A stretch of 64,000 nt of DNA from Hominifimenecus microfluidus (GCA_020687485.1 JAJEQR010000018.1:1-64000), one strand, 5' to 3'; positions 7,501 to 15,306 are shown, counted from the first letter of the stretch. Program-made: numbers and translations. The notes: generated by a model from the sequence alone, not told the origin.

Positions 7501-9913
7501 GAAGGGAGAGGTACTTGATGGATTCAAGGGAGGACTTCTTGCAAGCTCATATGAGAAAGAGTTTGTTTATAAGGAAGGCTCACTTGCCGGAGCAAAATTC
7601 AAAGTTTATGCTGCCGAGGATATTTACACAGCAGACAACCAGAAGGATGCAGACGGAAACCGCATTAAGTATTACAGCAAGGGAGACCTTGTGACAACTC
7701 TTACAACTGGCAAGGATGGAAAGGCAACAGTTAAGAATCTTCCTCTTGGACAGTACAGAGTTGTGGAAGTGGAAGCTCCATACGGATATGTATTAAATCC
7801 GAATGAGCAGAAAGTGACATTCACATATGTGGATGATAAGACACCTGTTATCAAGGAAAGTCTTACTTTCTCTGATGACAGACAGAAGCTTGATATGTCA
7901 GTGACTAAGCTTGATGCAGAAGATAACACACCGATTGCAGGTGCAGTATTTGGTCTTTATGCAGATGAGGATATCAAGAATGCTGATGGCAGGGTTATTA
8001 TCGAGAAAGGTACACTTCTTGAGAAGGCAACATCTGATGAGAATGGAAAGATTGCTTTTGTTAAGGATTATCCATTTGCAAAATATGTTGCAAGGGAGCT
8101 TGTAAAGCCTGCCGGATATGTGACAAATGAGGAAGCAGTAAACTATGATACAAAATATCAGGGACAGGATGTTAAGACTGCTGTATATAACAGCAAGTAT
8201 AAGAACACTCCTACAACCTTTGAGTTTACAAAGGCAGATATCACAAGCGGTGCAGAGCTTACAGGTGCAACACTTACTGTACTTGATAAGGATGGAAATG
8301 TGGTAGACACATGGACATCTGATGCTAAGGAAGCACATGTAATCAAGAGACTTGTAGTTGGAGAGACTTACACTCTTCGTGAGGAATTTGCTCCTTACGG
8401 ATACCTCAAGGCAACTGATATCCAGTTTACAGTAGAGGATACAGGCAAAGTGCAGCATGTAGAGATGAAGGATGAAGTACCTACAGGTTCCATTGTCATC
8501 AATAAGGATGGCGAATTTGTAACAGATACTACTCTTATGAAGGGTTACTGGTATGACTTTATCTTCAATTTCTTCAAGGACAGCCTTGCAGGAGTAACTT
8601 TTGATGTATATGCAAAAGAGGATATCGTAAGTGCTGACGGACTTGACACTGTATATCATAAGGCAGGAGACAAGGTGGCAACCATCGTGACAAATGATAA
8701 GGGTATCGCAAGAATTGATGACCTTCCACTTGGCAAGTATTATCTTGTTGAGACAAAGACCATTGATGGATTTGTATTAGATGATACACCGATTGAGGCA
8801 GACCTTTCCTATATCGACCAGAATACAAAGGTTGTTTTCGCAGGAATGGATGTGACAAATGAGCGTCAGAAAGTGCAGATTACTGTTACAAAGACTGATT
8901 CAGAGACAAAGAAAGAGCTTGAAGGTGCTGTATTTGGTTTGTATGCGAAAGAAGATATCGTAAATAAGGATGGAAAGGTTATTGTCAAAGCAGATACACA
9001 GATTGAGAGAGGTGTTACTGGAAAGGATGGCAAAGTAACATTTACCTCTGACCTTCCGCTTGGACAGTATTATGTCAAAGAGGTTGAGGCACCAAAGGGC
9101 TATGTGAAGTCTGATAAGATTTTTGATGTGGATGCTTCATATCAGGGAGATAAGGTAAAGGTTATCGAGTTTAAGGCAGCATTTGAAAATGCACCGATCA
9201 AGGTAGAGATTTCAAAGACTGATATCACAGGCGAGAAAGAATTACCTGGAGCAAAGCTTTCAGTTATTGATGCTGATGGAAAGCTTGTTGAGAGCTGGAC
9301 ATCAGAGGCAGGAAAGACTCATATGATTGAGAGACTTCCTGTCGGAAAGTACACACTCAGAGAGGAATCTGCACCATATGGATATAAGGTGGCAAGTGAT
9401 GTAACCTTTGAAGTAAAGGAGACAGCAGAAATCCAGAAGGTATCCATGAAGGATGAGCAGGCAGTCGGTAAGATTGTCATTGAGAAAACTGACAAAGTAA
9501 CCGGAAAGCCAATCGAGGGTGTTGTATTTGAAGTAAGAGATAAGGACGGAAAGGTGCTTGATACACTCACTACTGACAAGAATGGTCATGCAGAGAGCAA
9601 GGAGCTTCCTATCTGTACTTACAACGAGGATGGAACTTTTAAGGAAGATATCCATTATACAGTAGTTGAGACAAAAGCAGCTGACGGATATATCCTTGAT
9701 GAAACAGCCCATGATGTAACTCTTCGATATGATGACAATGCACCGGATGTTGTTGTAGCAACTCTTAAGCTTGTCAATGTACCGACAGAGCCTAAGCTTC
9801 CACAGACAGGCGACAATGCAAATCCGCTTCTTTATCTTGGAATTGGTGCACTTGCACTTATTACAGGTGTTGGAGTCGGACTTCGTGGAAGAAAGAAAAA
9901 GAATAAACAGTAA
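4535..9913 (+). CDS. Giant thioester-domain, multi-Cna-B (SpaA-like) LPXTG adhesin
   Basis: A 1,792-residue wall-anchored surface protein. ATG 4535 follows AAGGAGGA and begins a signal peptide (residues 1-31, ending TAFAA). Residues about 36-290 look like a thioester adhesin domain: Cys75 in SAYCMNF and Gln134 in YIATQAMVW are the expected pair for an internal Cys-Gln bond, which in known proteins reacts with host amines. About 13 Cna-B/SpaA prealbumin-like domains follow, each starting with patterns like TKTDSETKKELEGAVFGLY and ending with an ITAPKGY/VEAPYGY motif. Such domains usually form Lys-Asn isopeptide bonds. The C-terminus has LPQTG, a hydrophobic helix and a KKK tail, the signal for sortase; the sortase at 36357 is the likely partner. 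Flanking terminators suggest separate expression. Role in adhesion to host or to recipient cells is inferred. Confidence 0.9.
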   Translation: MKQKLKRFMAGFMAMLTLVGTLFTNGTTAFAASPQANIAFWNASVKNSGEVSELKPGYNHGKILYSILDGNSAYCMNFGLRADGGQLMNSYDDASTSMSAQQRKLLSYCLYYGFNSTQKAAPSNSQCDEYIATQAMVWVIVADIFGTGSGDSAARKLCNTAPSPDSSYSYYERLRDNISSSYNATLPSFASRRTSEAPTYELKWNEGSQRFETTLSDSNGVLSDFDFGISGYSVDKNGNSITISSTSVNTTATTGTFTSNAGKVETTSSCVFWLTGKSGYQEFISERPTADPIKAYIKVKTENIGYGELTKTDESSGVKLSGAVYGIYSDSGCTNRVQTMTTDGNGYAKSAALVAGTYYVKEITAPKGYVLSGKVHTLTVKAGQTTGISATDKEQLGAITIYKEGEVLSSWNGSNFTYEKKKLSGATFKVTAGADIYKADGTKVYSAGDVVAESLTTGTDGQVVLSDLHLGTYVVTEIKSIDGYTINTTPQTVAVEYKDQTVTVQYESTTIENTRQKADVSVVKKDSDTENPLDGGKYTLYAGNDIKNYAGQVIVTKGTALETVTTGADGKASYSVDLPISNGYYIQETQAPYAYIRNSKDVYSFNFNVLPETQAKASFSHTFVNDRTTAKIHIYKVDKESGKAVAQGDASLEGAVYGLYARNDIVHPDGATGVVFKAGDLVATLTTDKNGEAEVNNLYLGNYYVKEITPSEGYLLDEEEHDVVCDYEGDLVAEVSRSTTSAEQVIKQPFQLIKVSDNGDDTEAGLLAGAEFTAYLKSSLSVKADGSYDFDKATPVVIGENGATTITSDEKGHAVSIAIPYGTYVVVESKTPHNMKTIKPFEVKIKENHPTEPQTWRVFLDREFTAKLRVIKKDSDTKQTVLVPNAEFKIFNIDKNEYVKQYTTYPSKVEHTSFFTDDDGDLILPEALKIGNYRIEEVSAPYGYVVNDKYVSISVDTDTAFETDGDTNDAIITVEYSDAPAVGELTVEKKGEVLDGFKGGLLASSYEKEFVYKEGSLAGAKFKVYAAEDIYTADNQKDADGNRIKYYSKGDLVTTLTTGKDGKATVKNLPLGQYRVVEVEAPYGYVLNPNEQKVTFTYVDDKTPVIKESLTFSDDRQKLDMSVTKLDAEDNTPIAGAVFGLYADEDIKNADGRVIIEKGTLLEKATSDENGKIAFVKDYPFAKYVARELVKPAGYVTNEEAVNYDTKYQGQDVKTAVYNSKYKNTPTTFEFTKADITSGAELTGATLTVLDKDGNVVDTWTSDAKEAHVIKRLVVGETYTLREEFAPYGYLKATDIQFTVEDTGKVQHVEMKDEVPTGSIVINKDGEFVTDTTLMKGYWYDFIFNFFKDSLAGVTFDVYAKEDIVSADGLDTVYHKAGDKVATIVTNDKGIARIDDLPLGKYYLVETKTIDGFVLDDTPIEADLSYIDQNTKVVFAGMDVTNERQKVQITVTKTDSETKKELEGAVFGLYAKEDIVNKDGKVIVKADTQIERGVTGKDGKVTFTSDLPLGQYYVKEVEAPKGYVKSDKIFDVDASYQGDKVKVIEFKAAFENAPIKVEISKTDITGEKELPGAKLSVIDADGKLVESWTSEAGKTHMIERLPVGKYTLREESAPYGYKVASDVTFEVKETAEIQKVSMKDEQAVGKIVIEKTDKVTGKPIEGVVFEVRDKDGKVLDTLTTDKNGHAESKELPICTYNEDGTFKEDIHYTVVETKAADGYILDETAHDVTLRYDDNAPDVVVATLKLVNVPTEPKLPQTGDNANPLLYLGIGALALITGVGVGLRGRKKKNKQ

Positions 9914-9924
9914 CAATTAACCTT

Positions 9925-9965
9925 GCGGGGAATGTAAGCCAGTAACTTATGTTCCCCGCTTTTTT
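9925..9965 (+). terminator. Intrinsic terminator after the adhesin gene
   Basis: The stem spans 9925-9938 and 9946-9959 (GCGGGGAA closing against TTCCCCGC) with loop CCAGTAA, then six T. The upper stem and loop (ATGTAAGCCA, AACTTATGT) match the terminator at 4468-4507, so one was probably copied from the other. Confidence 0.8.
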
Positions 9966-9986
9966 AGATTAAGGAGGAACCGTAAT

Positions 9987-10982
9987 ATGATGAATTACGA
10001 GATTTTTAAGGAAGTAGTAAAAGAAAAGTTTATGGATTATATGCCTGAGAAGTTCAAAGGAATGGAGCTTGTGGCAGAACCCGTGGAAAAGGTGAATGTG
10101 AGTCTTGATGGCATCATCTTAAGAGAGGAAGGCAGGAATATTTCGCCTACGATTTATATCAATGACATGTATAAGAAGTATCAGGACTGTGGCGATCTTG
10201 AGGAAACACTTATGGCTGCATGTGACTTCATGGAAAGGGCATATGAGCAGACTCCGGTTGTTGATGTGGACAGCATTATGAGGGATGCTAACGAGAAGAT
10301 TGTATTCCAGCTCATCAATACAGAGCAGAATAAAACATTTTTGGAACAGGTGCCGCACAGAGAGTTCCAGGATCTTTCTATTGTGTATAAGGTAATAATC
10401 AGTGCAGATAAGGATGCGGTGCAGAGTTCAAAAATTACAAATGAATTTGCGAAAAGACTTGGAATGAGCGAGGAACAGCTCTTTAAGTGTGCAGCGGAAA
10501 ACACAAGAAGACTCTTCCCACCTGTCGTTCGTAGCATGAATGACATTATGAGAGAAATGTTTGCAAGAGATGGGATGCCACAGGAGATTGCAGATATGAT
10601 GATAGCCGAGATTCCACCGGAGCAGACGATGTGGGTGATTTCCAATGAAAAGGGTATCAATGGTGCAGCATCCATGCTTTATGAGAATGAGCTTCATGAG
10701 CTGGCAGAGAGTTTAGAGAGTGACCTTTATATTCTCCCTTCGAGCGTGCATGAGGTTATTGCAGTATCTTCAGATATGGGAAGCCCTGAGATGCTTGCAC
10801 AGATGGTAGTCGAGGTAAATATGCAGGAGGTGTCTTTGGACGAGAGACTTTCCAATCAGGTATATCACTATGATAAGGATTTAAGAAAACTCACACTTGC
10901 AACTGATACACCTAACAAGAGACTTGATGGTATCGTTGCAGAACCTCCCCTTGTATATGATGCGAAGGAAAAGTCCAGATAG
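9987..10982 (+). CDS. DUF5688 family protein
   Basis: A 331-residue soluble protein after an AGGAGG site, recognised as DUF5688 by its opening (NYEIFKEVVKEKF), the PTIYINDMY segment and the C-terminal domain with ENELHELAESLESDLYILPS, ending in YHYDKDLRKLTLA. The family is widespread in Lachnospiraceae and Ruminococcaceae mobile elements, often several copies per genome. Its biochemical role is unknown. It is the first gene after the adhesin terminator and heads the block of small replication- and mobilisation-linked genes. No signal peptide or membrane segment is present, so it acts in the cytoplasm. ATG 9990 is an equally good start. Confidence 0.75.
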   Translation: MMNYEIFKEVVKEKFMDYMPEKFKGMELVAEPVEKVNVSLDGIILREEGRNISPTIYINDMYKKYQDCGDLEETLMAACDFMERAYEQTPVVDVDSIMRDANEKIVFQLINTEQNKTFLEQVPHREFQDLSIVYKVIISADKDAVQSSKITNEFAKRLGMSEEQLFKCAAENTRRLFPPVVRSMNDIMREMFARDGMPQEIADMMIAEIPPEQTMWVISNEKGINGAASMLYENELHELAESLESDLYILPSSVHEVIAVSSDMGSPEMLAQMVVEVNMQEVSLDERLSNQVYHYDKDLRKLTLATDTPNKRLDGIVAEPPLVYDAKEKSR

Positions 10983-10991
10983 GAGGCAGTT

Positions 10992-11108
10992 ATGGAGCAG
11001 GAACTTACAATGGAAGAACTCATTGCTCTCATAAACAGCCAGAAAGGTGACTTTGTTATCCGTGTCGAGTTTGGAGAGGAGGCGGTGTCTGATGCCAAAG
11101 AAGAATGA
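10992..11108 (+). CDS. Small acidic conserved-looking protein (38 aa)
   Basis: AGGAGG lies just before ATG 10992. The peptide (MEQELTMEELIALINSQ, then GDFVIRVEFGEEAV) is compact and well formed, with an N-terminal helix followed by a strand. It overlaps the RadC-like gene start by 17 bases in another frame, so translation of the two is probably coupled. I recall similar mini-proteins next to RadC-like genes in related elements, but function is unknown. Confidence 0.6.
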   Translation: MEQELTMEELIALINSQKGDFVIRVEFGEEAVSDAKEE

Positions 11109-11631
11109 CTTCAAGCTTGATGTGGTTTCGGTAAGACTTGTAAAGGATGCTCCGATTTATTCGGAGCACACCTTTAACAATCCGGCGGATATAGCTGCTG
11201 TCATGGGAGACTGTATGTGCCAGTTTGACAGGGAAGTAGTGTGTGTGGTCAATCTAAGGTCAGATTTAAAACCTATCAATGTGCATTTTGCAAGTGTTGG
11301 CTCTTTAAATGAGGCAATGGCACATCCGAGAGAACTGTTTAAATCAAGTATCTTAAGCAATGCCGCAAGCATGATGTTAATCCATTGTCATCCATCCGGG
11401 AATGTATTCCCAAGCAAGGCAGACACGATGATGACAGACCGCATGAACAAGCTGTGTGAACTGATGGGAATACCGCTCATTGACCATATCATAGTTGGTG
11501 GAGACAATCGTGAATTTTTCAGTTTCAGGGAAAAAGGCATGATTGATAATCCTAAGATTACCCTGAGCACTGATTACCGGACACTTGATATCAAGTCACC
11601 GCTTGTAGCAGAGCAGGGAAAGGCAAGGTGA
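11092..11631 (+). CDS. RadC-like JAB/MPN-domain protein
   Basis: A 179-residue protein carrying the JAB metal-binding signature: His98 and His100 in MLIHCHPSGN and Asp111 in PSKADTMM, the HxH...D arrangement of RadC-like proteins. RadC-like genes are very common on conjugative elements; despite the name, a repair role has not been shown, and DNA processing during transfer or antirestriction is usually proposed. It starts at ATG 11092 (GGAGAGGAGG upstream), inside the end of the 38-residue gene, and precedes the Toprim protein by 4 bp. The N-terminal helix-hairpin-helix of full RadC is missing, as is usual in this short version. Confidence 0.8.
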   Translation: MPKKNDFKLDVVSVRLVKDAPIYSEHTFNNPADIAAVMGDCMCQFDREVVCVVNLRSDLKPINVHFASVGSLNEAMAHPRELFKSSILSNAASMMLIHCHPSGNVFPSKADTMMTDRMNKLCELMGIPLIDHIIVGGDNREFFSFREKGMIDNPKITLSTDYRTLDIKSPLVAEQGKAR

Positions 11632-11635
11632 AAGC

Positions 11636-12613
11636 ATGGATGGAAGATTTACGGATGAAGAGCTTGCCATAGCAAAGAGTGTTGACTTGTGTGCAGTTGC
11701 TGAAAGCCTTGGGTATACAGTAAAGAGGATTGGCAAATACCACACTTTAAAGGAGATGGATTCCATCCGTATCTATAACAGAAGCCATTGGTACAGATGG
11801 TCAAGGCAGTTTGACAAAGGCAACAATGGCGGCTCACAGATAGATTTCTTACGGGTATTTTGTGGAATGAGTGTAAAAGAGGCTGTGTTCTGGCTTCTGG
11901 ACTTTGCAGGATACAGAAGAATCGAGAATCCTGTAAAGCAGCCACTTGTTCATCAGGTATCGCAGAAGCAGGCAGAAGAGAGAAAGCAATTTGTCCTACC
12001 AGAACGGGCAGGAGATAATTCCTATCTTATTTCCTATCTGAATCATGAGAGAGGAATCAGCAGAGCAGTCATAGATCTGTTTTTAAAAGAAGGACTGATT
12101 TATGAGAGCAGGCATTACCACAATGTTGTTTTCAAAGGAAATGATAAAAATGGAGTGACAAGATTTGCAAGTATGCGGGGAGTGTTTGATAAGCAGGGCA
12201 AGCCATTCAAGTGTGATGTCACAGGCAATGATAAGAACTATGGATTTAATGTGGTAAATGTTAACAGTACAGAGCTTGTAGTATTTGAGGCTGCAATCGA
12301 CCTTATGAGTTATGTCGATATCTTCGCGGATTATGAATCAAATAAGCTGGCACTTGGGATGCTTGCAGATGCACCACTTGAGACTTTTCTTCGGGAACAT
12401 CCGCAGATTACTTCCATCCGGTTCTGCCTTGATGGAGATGAGCCGGGACGGAAGGCGGCAGCTGAACTTATGAGAAAGTATTATGAGCTTGGATATGAGG
12501 TAGAAGACTGCCCGCCTCCAGCCGGATATAAGGATTACAACGAGTGGCTTGTAGCGGCAAAGCTTAATCTGAACAGGATGAATAAGCGAGCAGATGAACC
12601 AGTCAGGGCATGA
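11636..12613 (+). CDS. DUF3991 and Toprim-domain primase-like protein
   Basis: A 325-residue protein. Residues 1-90 hold the DUF3991-type N-terminal fold (ESLGYTVKRIGKYHTLKEMD, then FDKGNNGGSQIDFLR), like the N-terminal part of DnaG-type element primases. The C-terminal half is a Toprim domain: the catalytic Glu is in VVFEAAIDLMSY and the metal aspartates are in FCLDGDEPGRKAA. Such proteins are thought to prime or process the single strand that enters the recipient; that is inferred from family and position, just before the relaxosome genes. Its stop codon lies only five bases before the hairpin array region. Confidence 0.8.
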   Translation: MDGRFTDEELAIAKSVDLCAVAESLGYTVKRIGKYHTLKEMDSIRIYNRSHWYRWSRQFDKGNNGGSQIDFLRVFCGMSVKEAVFWLLDFAGYRRIENPVKQPLVHQVSQKQAEERKQFVLPERAGDNSYLISYLNHERGISRAVIDLFLKEGLIYESRHYHNVVFKGNDKNGVTRFASMRGVFDKQGKPFKCDVTGNDKNYGFNVVNVNSTELVVFEAAIDLMSYVDIFADYESNKLALGMLADAPLETFLREHPQITSIRFCLDGDEPGRKAAAELMRKYYELGYEVEDCPPPAGYKDYNEWLVAAKLNLNRMNKRADEPVRA

Positions 12614-12617
12614 GAAA

Positions 12618-12844
12618 CCGGATTTTGATGTGTGGGGGCAGAAAGCGCCCCCAAAACAGCAAAGTGGGGGCAGAAAGCGCCCCCAAAATGTCAAAGTGGG
12701 GGCAAAAAGTGCCCCCACAATTTGGACACGACAAAATCCGGACTGAAGTAAAAATAAAAGTGGGGGCAGAAAGCGCCCCCAAAATAACAAAATGGGGGCA
12801 GAAAGCGCCCCCAAAGTAGCAAAGTGGGGGCAAAAAGCGCCCCC
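12618..12844 (+). repeat. Array of six GC-hairpins with exact 32-bp period
   Basis: Six copies of a 19-bp palindromic core (GGGGGC, a 7-base loop, GCCCCC) begin at 12634, 12666, 12698, 12762, 12794 and 12826. Spacing is 32 bp within each group of three and 64 bp between groups. Cores 1, 2, 4 and 5 have loop AGAAAGC. Cores 3 and 6 share an AAAAAG loop, so the array is two copies of a three-unit block. Spacers are 13 bp and AT-rich. A perfect 10-bp inverted repeat, CCGGATTTTG (12618-12627) and CAAAATCCGG (12732-12741), brackets the first block. Position upstream of the relaxosome genes suggests an oriT or regulatory role. Confidence 0.85.
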
Positions 12845-12860
12845 ACTTTCATAAACAGAG

Positions 12861-12936
12861 GGTTTTAGGGAGATTTTCTCCCTAACTAGATGGCATTAGG
12901 ACAGAGATGTCTCTAATGCGTATCTAGCCGTAAACC
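12861..12936 (+). ncRNA. Branched structured element, candidate oriT or RNA
   Basis: An outer helix GGTTT (12861-12865) with AAACC (12932-12936) encloses two hairpins. The first is AGGGAGA/TCTCCCT (12867-12873 and 12877-12883). The second is a long stem with CTAGAT/ATCTAG (12886-12891 and 12922-12927), GCATTAG/CTAATGC (12893-12899 and 12913-12919) and GACA/TGTC around GAGA. It could be a small RNA or leader of the mobilisation operon, or a DNA site recognised by the relaxosome. No Rfam class is recognised by eye. Confidence 0.45.
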
Positions 12937-13006
12937 TAAGAGATTCAGACAGGCGTGTGGGTGGAAGAGATATACAAAACACGGATAAGGGAGGTGCAGG
13001 AAAGCA

Positions 13007-13528
13007 ATGGATAAAGAACTTACAATAATCGCAGAACCAGAGGAACTTATTGCCTGGGCAGACACATTTGATATCTTACTAAACCCTTCGATAGAAGATG
13101 CTGCAATTCTGCTTAACTATATGGAAGGACATGATTATGCCATTGGCATAGATTCAGATGGGAAGATGTACAGGCAGGATATTGCTGAAGAGAATGGCGA
13201 GATAGAACCATATTTGATTGATGATGTTATAGATATTGTCTGTGAATGGAACTATGAACTGATACTTGATGCGGAAGCACACAGGAGTGATCCAAAGGAT
13301 TTTAACGACTATAACGAGTATCAGAGCAAGTATGAAAGTCTGAAAGCAGATGAAAAGAGACTGGACAGATTGTTTGATAAAACCAGTTATGGTAAGGAAC
13401 TTATAGAAGTTGCCACAGAGCTTGCAGACAGGGTTATTGCCCAGCTGGGTAATAAAGAACTGGAAAAAGCTGCTGTAACAGTAGCAGAAGGAGTAAGAGA
13501 ATACAGTACGGGTAAGAGAGGAAGGTGA
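13007..13528 (+). CDS. Unrecognised acidic protein of the mobilisation operon
   Basis: A 173-residue acidic cytoplasmic protein with GGAGGTG upstream of ATG 13007. The first half (EPEELIAWADTFDIL, LLNYMEGHDYAIGID) looks globular; the second half is helical and charged, with a C-terminal amphipathic segment (ELIEVATELADRVIAQLG). No family recognised. It lies 4 bp before the MobC-like gene and after the hairpin array, so it is probably an accessory relaxosome protein or a regulator of that operon; this is inferred from position only. Confidence 0.6.
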   Translation: MDKELTIIAEPEELIAWADTFDILLNPSIEDAAILLNYMEGHDYAIGIDSDGKMYRQDIAEENGEIEPYLIDDVIDIVCEWNYELILDAEAHRSDPKDFNDYNEYQSKYESLKADEKRLDRLFDKTSYGKELIEVATELADRVIAQLGNKELEKAAVTVAEGVREYSTGKRGR

Positions 13529-13532
13529 TTCT

Positions 13533-13865
13533 ATGGCGGATAAAGTTCATTGTATAAGGAAAACACTAAGACTTATGCCACAGGAAGCGAAGGTACTTTC
13601 TGATAAGGCAAAGGCAAATGGAATGAATGAAGCCGAATATATCAGGCTTCTAATCAGTCAGAAACCAAATGATTATCCGGAAGTAAGGAAACTTCTTAAA
13701 GAGCTTATCAATGAGATAAACCGAATCGGCATTAACATCAATCAGATTGTATTTAACCGCAATGCACAGTTGTATTCCAAGAAAGATAAGGAACAGCTTG
13801 TGGCATATATGAAAAAGCTGAATCAGTCTGTCAGCGAGGCGGTGGTAAAGATTGGCAATCAGTAA
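13533..13865 (+). CDS. mobC: MobC-like relaxosome accessory protein
   Basis: A 110-residue basic protein with the MobC layout: an RHH-like N-terminus (IRKTLRLMPQEAKVLSDKAK, NEAEYIRLLI) followed by the family helix LLKELINEINRIGININQIV. MobC proteins bind near oriT and help the relaxase open the strand at nic. The gene overlaps the relaxase gene by 14 bases, the usual mobC-relaxase arrangement. A symbol is given by homology to plasmid MobC; nearest element relatives often leave it unnamed. Confidence 0.8.
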   Translation: MADKVHCIRKTLRLMPQEAKVLSDKAKANGMNEAEYIRLLISQKPNDYPEVRKLLKELINEINRIGININQIVFNRNAQLYSKKDKEQLVAYMKKLNQSVSEAVVKIGNQ

Positions 13866-15294
13866 GATACTTCACATGAAGGACAGCGGGAATTCTTTTC
13901 ATGCAAGGCATTTGAAACGGGCACTGGATTATGTGATGAATCCTGAGAAAACTCAGAGAGGAAGACTTGTGGGAGCTGTTAACTGTCAGGCAGATATGGC
14001 TTTTGAACAGATGATGGATACAAAGAAGCAGTTTGGAAAAACAGACAAGCGACAGGGGTATCACATCATTCTTTCCTTCAAAGAGGATGAGGTGGAACCG
14101 GACAGGGCTTTTGAGATAACACAGAAGTTTGTAGCAGAATATCTTGGCGATGCCTATGAAGCGGTATTTGTGGTTCATGATAATACAGACCATGTTCATT
14201 CACACATTGTATTTAACAGTGTAAGCTTTGTGGATGGGAAAAAGTATCGCTACGAGAAAGGTGACTGGGCAAAGTATATCCAGCCGATTACCAATAAGCT
14301 GTGTCAGGAGTATGGTCTTTCCATTATAGATGTGGAGGATGGCAGCAAAGAGAAAAAGCATGAGAATTATAAGGATTGGAGCGAATATCGTGAAGGCAGC
14401 TTTGTGTGGGCAGATATGATAAAAAGAGATCTTGATGCCTGCATTTTACAGGCAAATGATTTCAGTGGATTTCTGGAGCTGCTGTCGGAAAAAGGATATG
14501 AGGTCAAGCAGGGAAAGTATCTGGCAGTCAGACCACAGGGGATGACAAGATTCAGAAGATGTAAGACTCTTGGCGAGAATTATTCACAGGAAGCTATTGT
14601 GGAGCGTATTGCTAAGGAAGATTTATCTTTTTACCAGTCACAGAATGAGGAAAAACAGGCAGCGATAGTAAAGTGCTATGTCAAAAGATACCACAGGGCG
14701 AAGATGTCAGGCTTGCAGAAAAGATATTATGCAAAGCTTTACCGGATTGGAAAGCTGAAAAAGAAGCCATACAGTCAGGTATGGAAGTATAGGGATGATA
14801 TCCGAAAGATGCATAAGCTGCAGGAGCAGTATCTATTTCTGGTAAGGCATAAGATTGAGAGTGTGGAAGAACTTGTTTCGGTACTTGATAATCTGACGGA
14901 TAAGAAGAAAGAAGCATCAAAGGAAAAGAGTAAGACCTATAAGGCTAAGGAAAGATTCAAAGATATTTTTGACAAGGCTGAACAGATCCGGGAGCTTGAT
15001 GATGCGGAATCGTGTTATCAGAGTGGGGATACCTTCTTTGAAGATGAGCACAATGCATGGGAAAGGCTTAACACTGAACTTTTAGCACAGGGATACAGTG
15101 TGGAAGAGGTCGAGAGTCTTAGAAAGAAATATGAGAGCAAGTATGCACAGGACTGTAAGGCAGAACGGGCGGTATCAAAGGAACTTAGCCTTGGAAGATC
15201 AATATGGAAGGAACTTACTGTATCAGCTTCGGCAGAAGAGAAGCAGTATGACAAAGAAACAATAAGAGACAGAAAAGAACAGCCGATACGTTAG
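13852..15294 (+). CDS. MobP-type relaxase (relaxase/mobilization nuclease)
   Basis: A 480-residue relaxase that would cut at oriT and lead the strand into the recipient. Tyr27 in ALDYVMNPEKT is the likely nucleophile. The histidine triad is in HDNTDHVHSHIVFNS near residues 108-122. The middle region (FSGFLELLSEKGYEVKQGKY, then YLAVRPQG) is typical of the pfam03432 family. The C-terminal 200 residues are charged and coiled-coil-like and may bind the coupling protein or PcfB. The start is a TTG at 13852 inside mobC, chosen because the segment AISKILHMK precedes the conserved core; ATG 13876 would remove it. The stop codon lies within a terminator hairpin. Confidence 0.85.
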   Translation: MAISKILHMKDSGNSFHARHLKRALDYVMNPEKTQRGRLVGAVNCQADMAFEQMMDTKKQFGKTDKRQGYHIILSFKEDEVEPDRAFEITQKFVAEYLGDAYEAVFVVHDNTDHVHSHIVFNSVSFVDGKKYRYEKGDWAKYIQPITNKLCQEYGLSIIDVEDGSKEKKHENYKDWSEYREGSFVWADMIKRDLDACILQANDFSGFLELLSEKGYEVKQGKYLAVRPQGMTRFRRCKTLGENYSQEAIVERIAKEDLSFYQSQNEEKQAAIVKCYVKRYHRAKMSGLQKRYYAKLYRIGKLKKKPYSQVWKYRDDIRKMHKLQEQYLFLVRHKIESVEELVSVLDNLTDKKKEASKEKSKTYKAKERFKDIFDKAEQIRELDDAESCYQSGDTFFEDEHNAWERLNTELLAQGYSVEEVESLRKKYESKYAQDCKAERAVSKELSLGRSIWKELTVSASAEEKQYDKETIRDRKEQPIR

Positions 15295-15306
15295 GCTGTT
15301 TTTTTA
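15278..15306 (+). terminator. Intrinsic terminator at the relaxase stop codon
   Basis: AACAGCC (15278-15284) pairs with GGCTGTT (15294-15300), followed by T residues to 15306. The relaxase TAG (15292-15294) lies at the edge of the stem, so termination may be affected by ribosomes finishing the gene. The next gene starts 18 bp further on, suggesting partial rather than full termination. Confidence 0.7.

Noticed and set aside
7898-8659. 253-codon antisense frame in the adhesin gene
   Set aside because: Cys/Ile/Leu-rich shadow of Cna-B domain codons with no start signal; the sense frame is clearly coding.
12610-12819. 69-codon frame across the hairpin array
   Set aside because: The 32-bp period is not a multiple of three, so the apparent peptide repeats are read in different phases of the same hairpins; there is no ribosome site and it overlaps palindromic DNA.
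12634-12844. CRISPR array
   Set aside because: Repeat cores are 19-bp palindromes and the spacers are only 13 bp and similar to each other; no cas gene is present.
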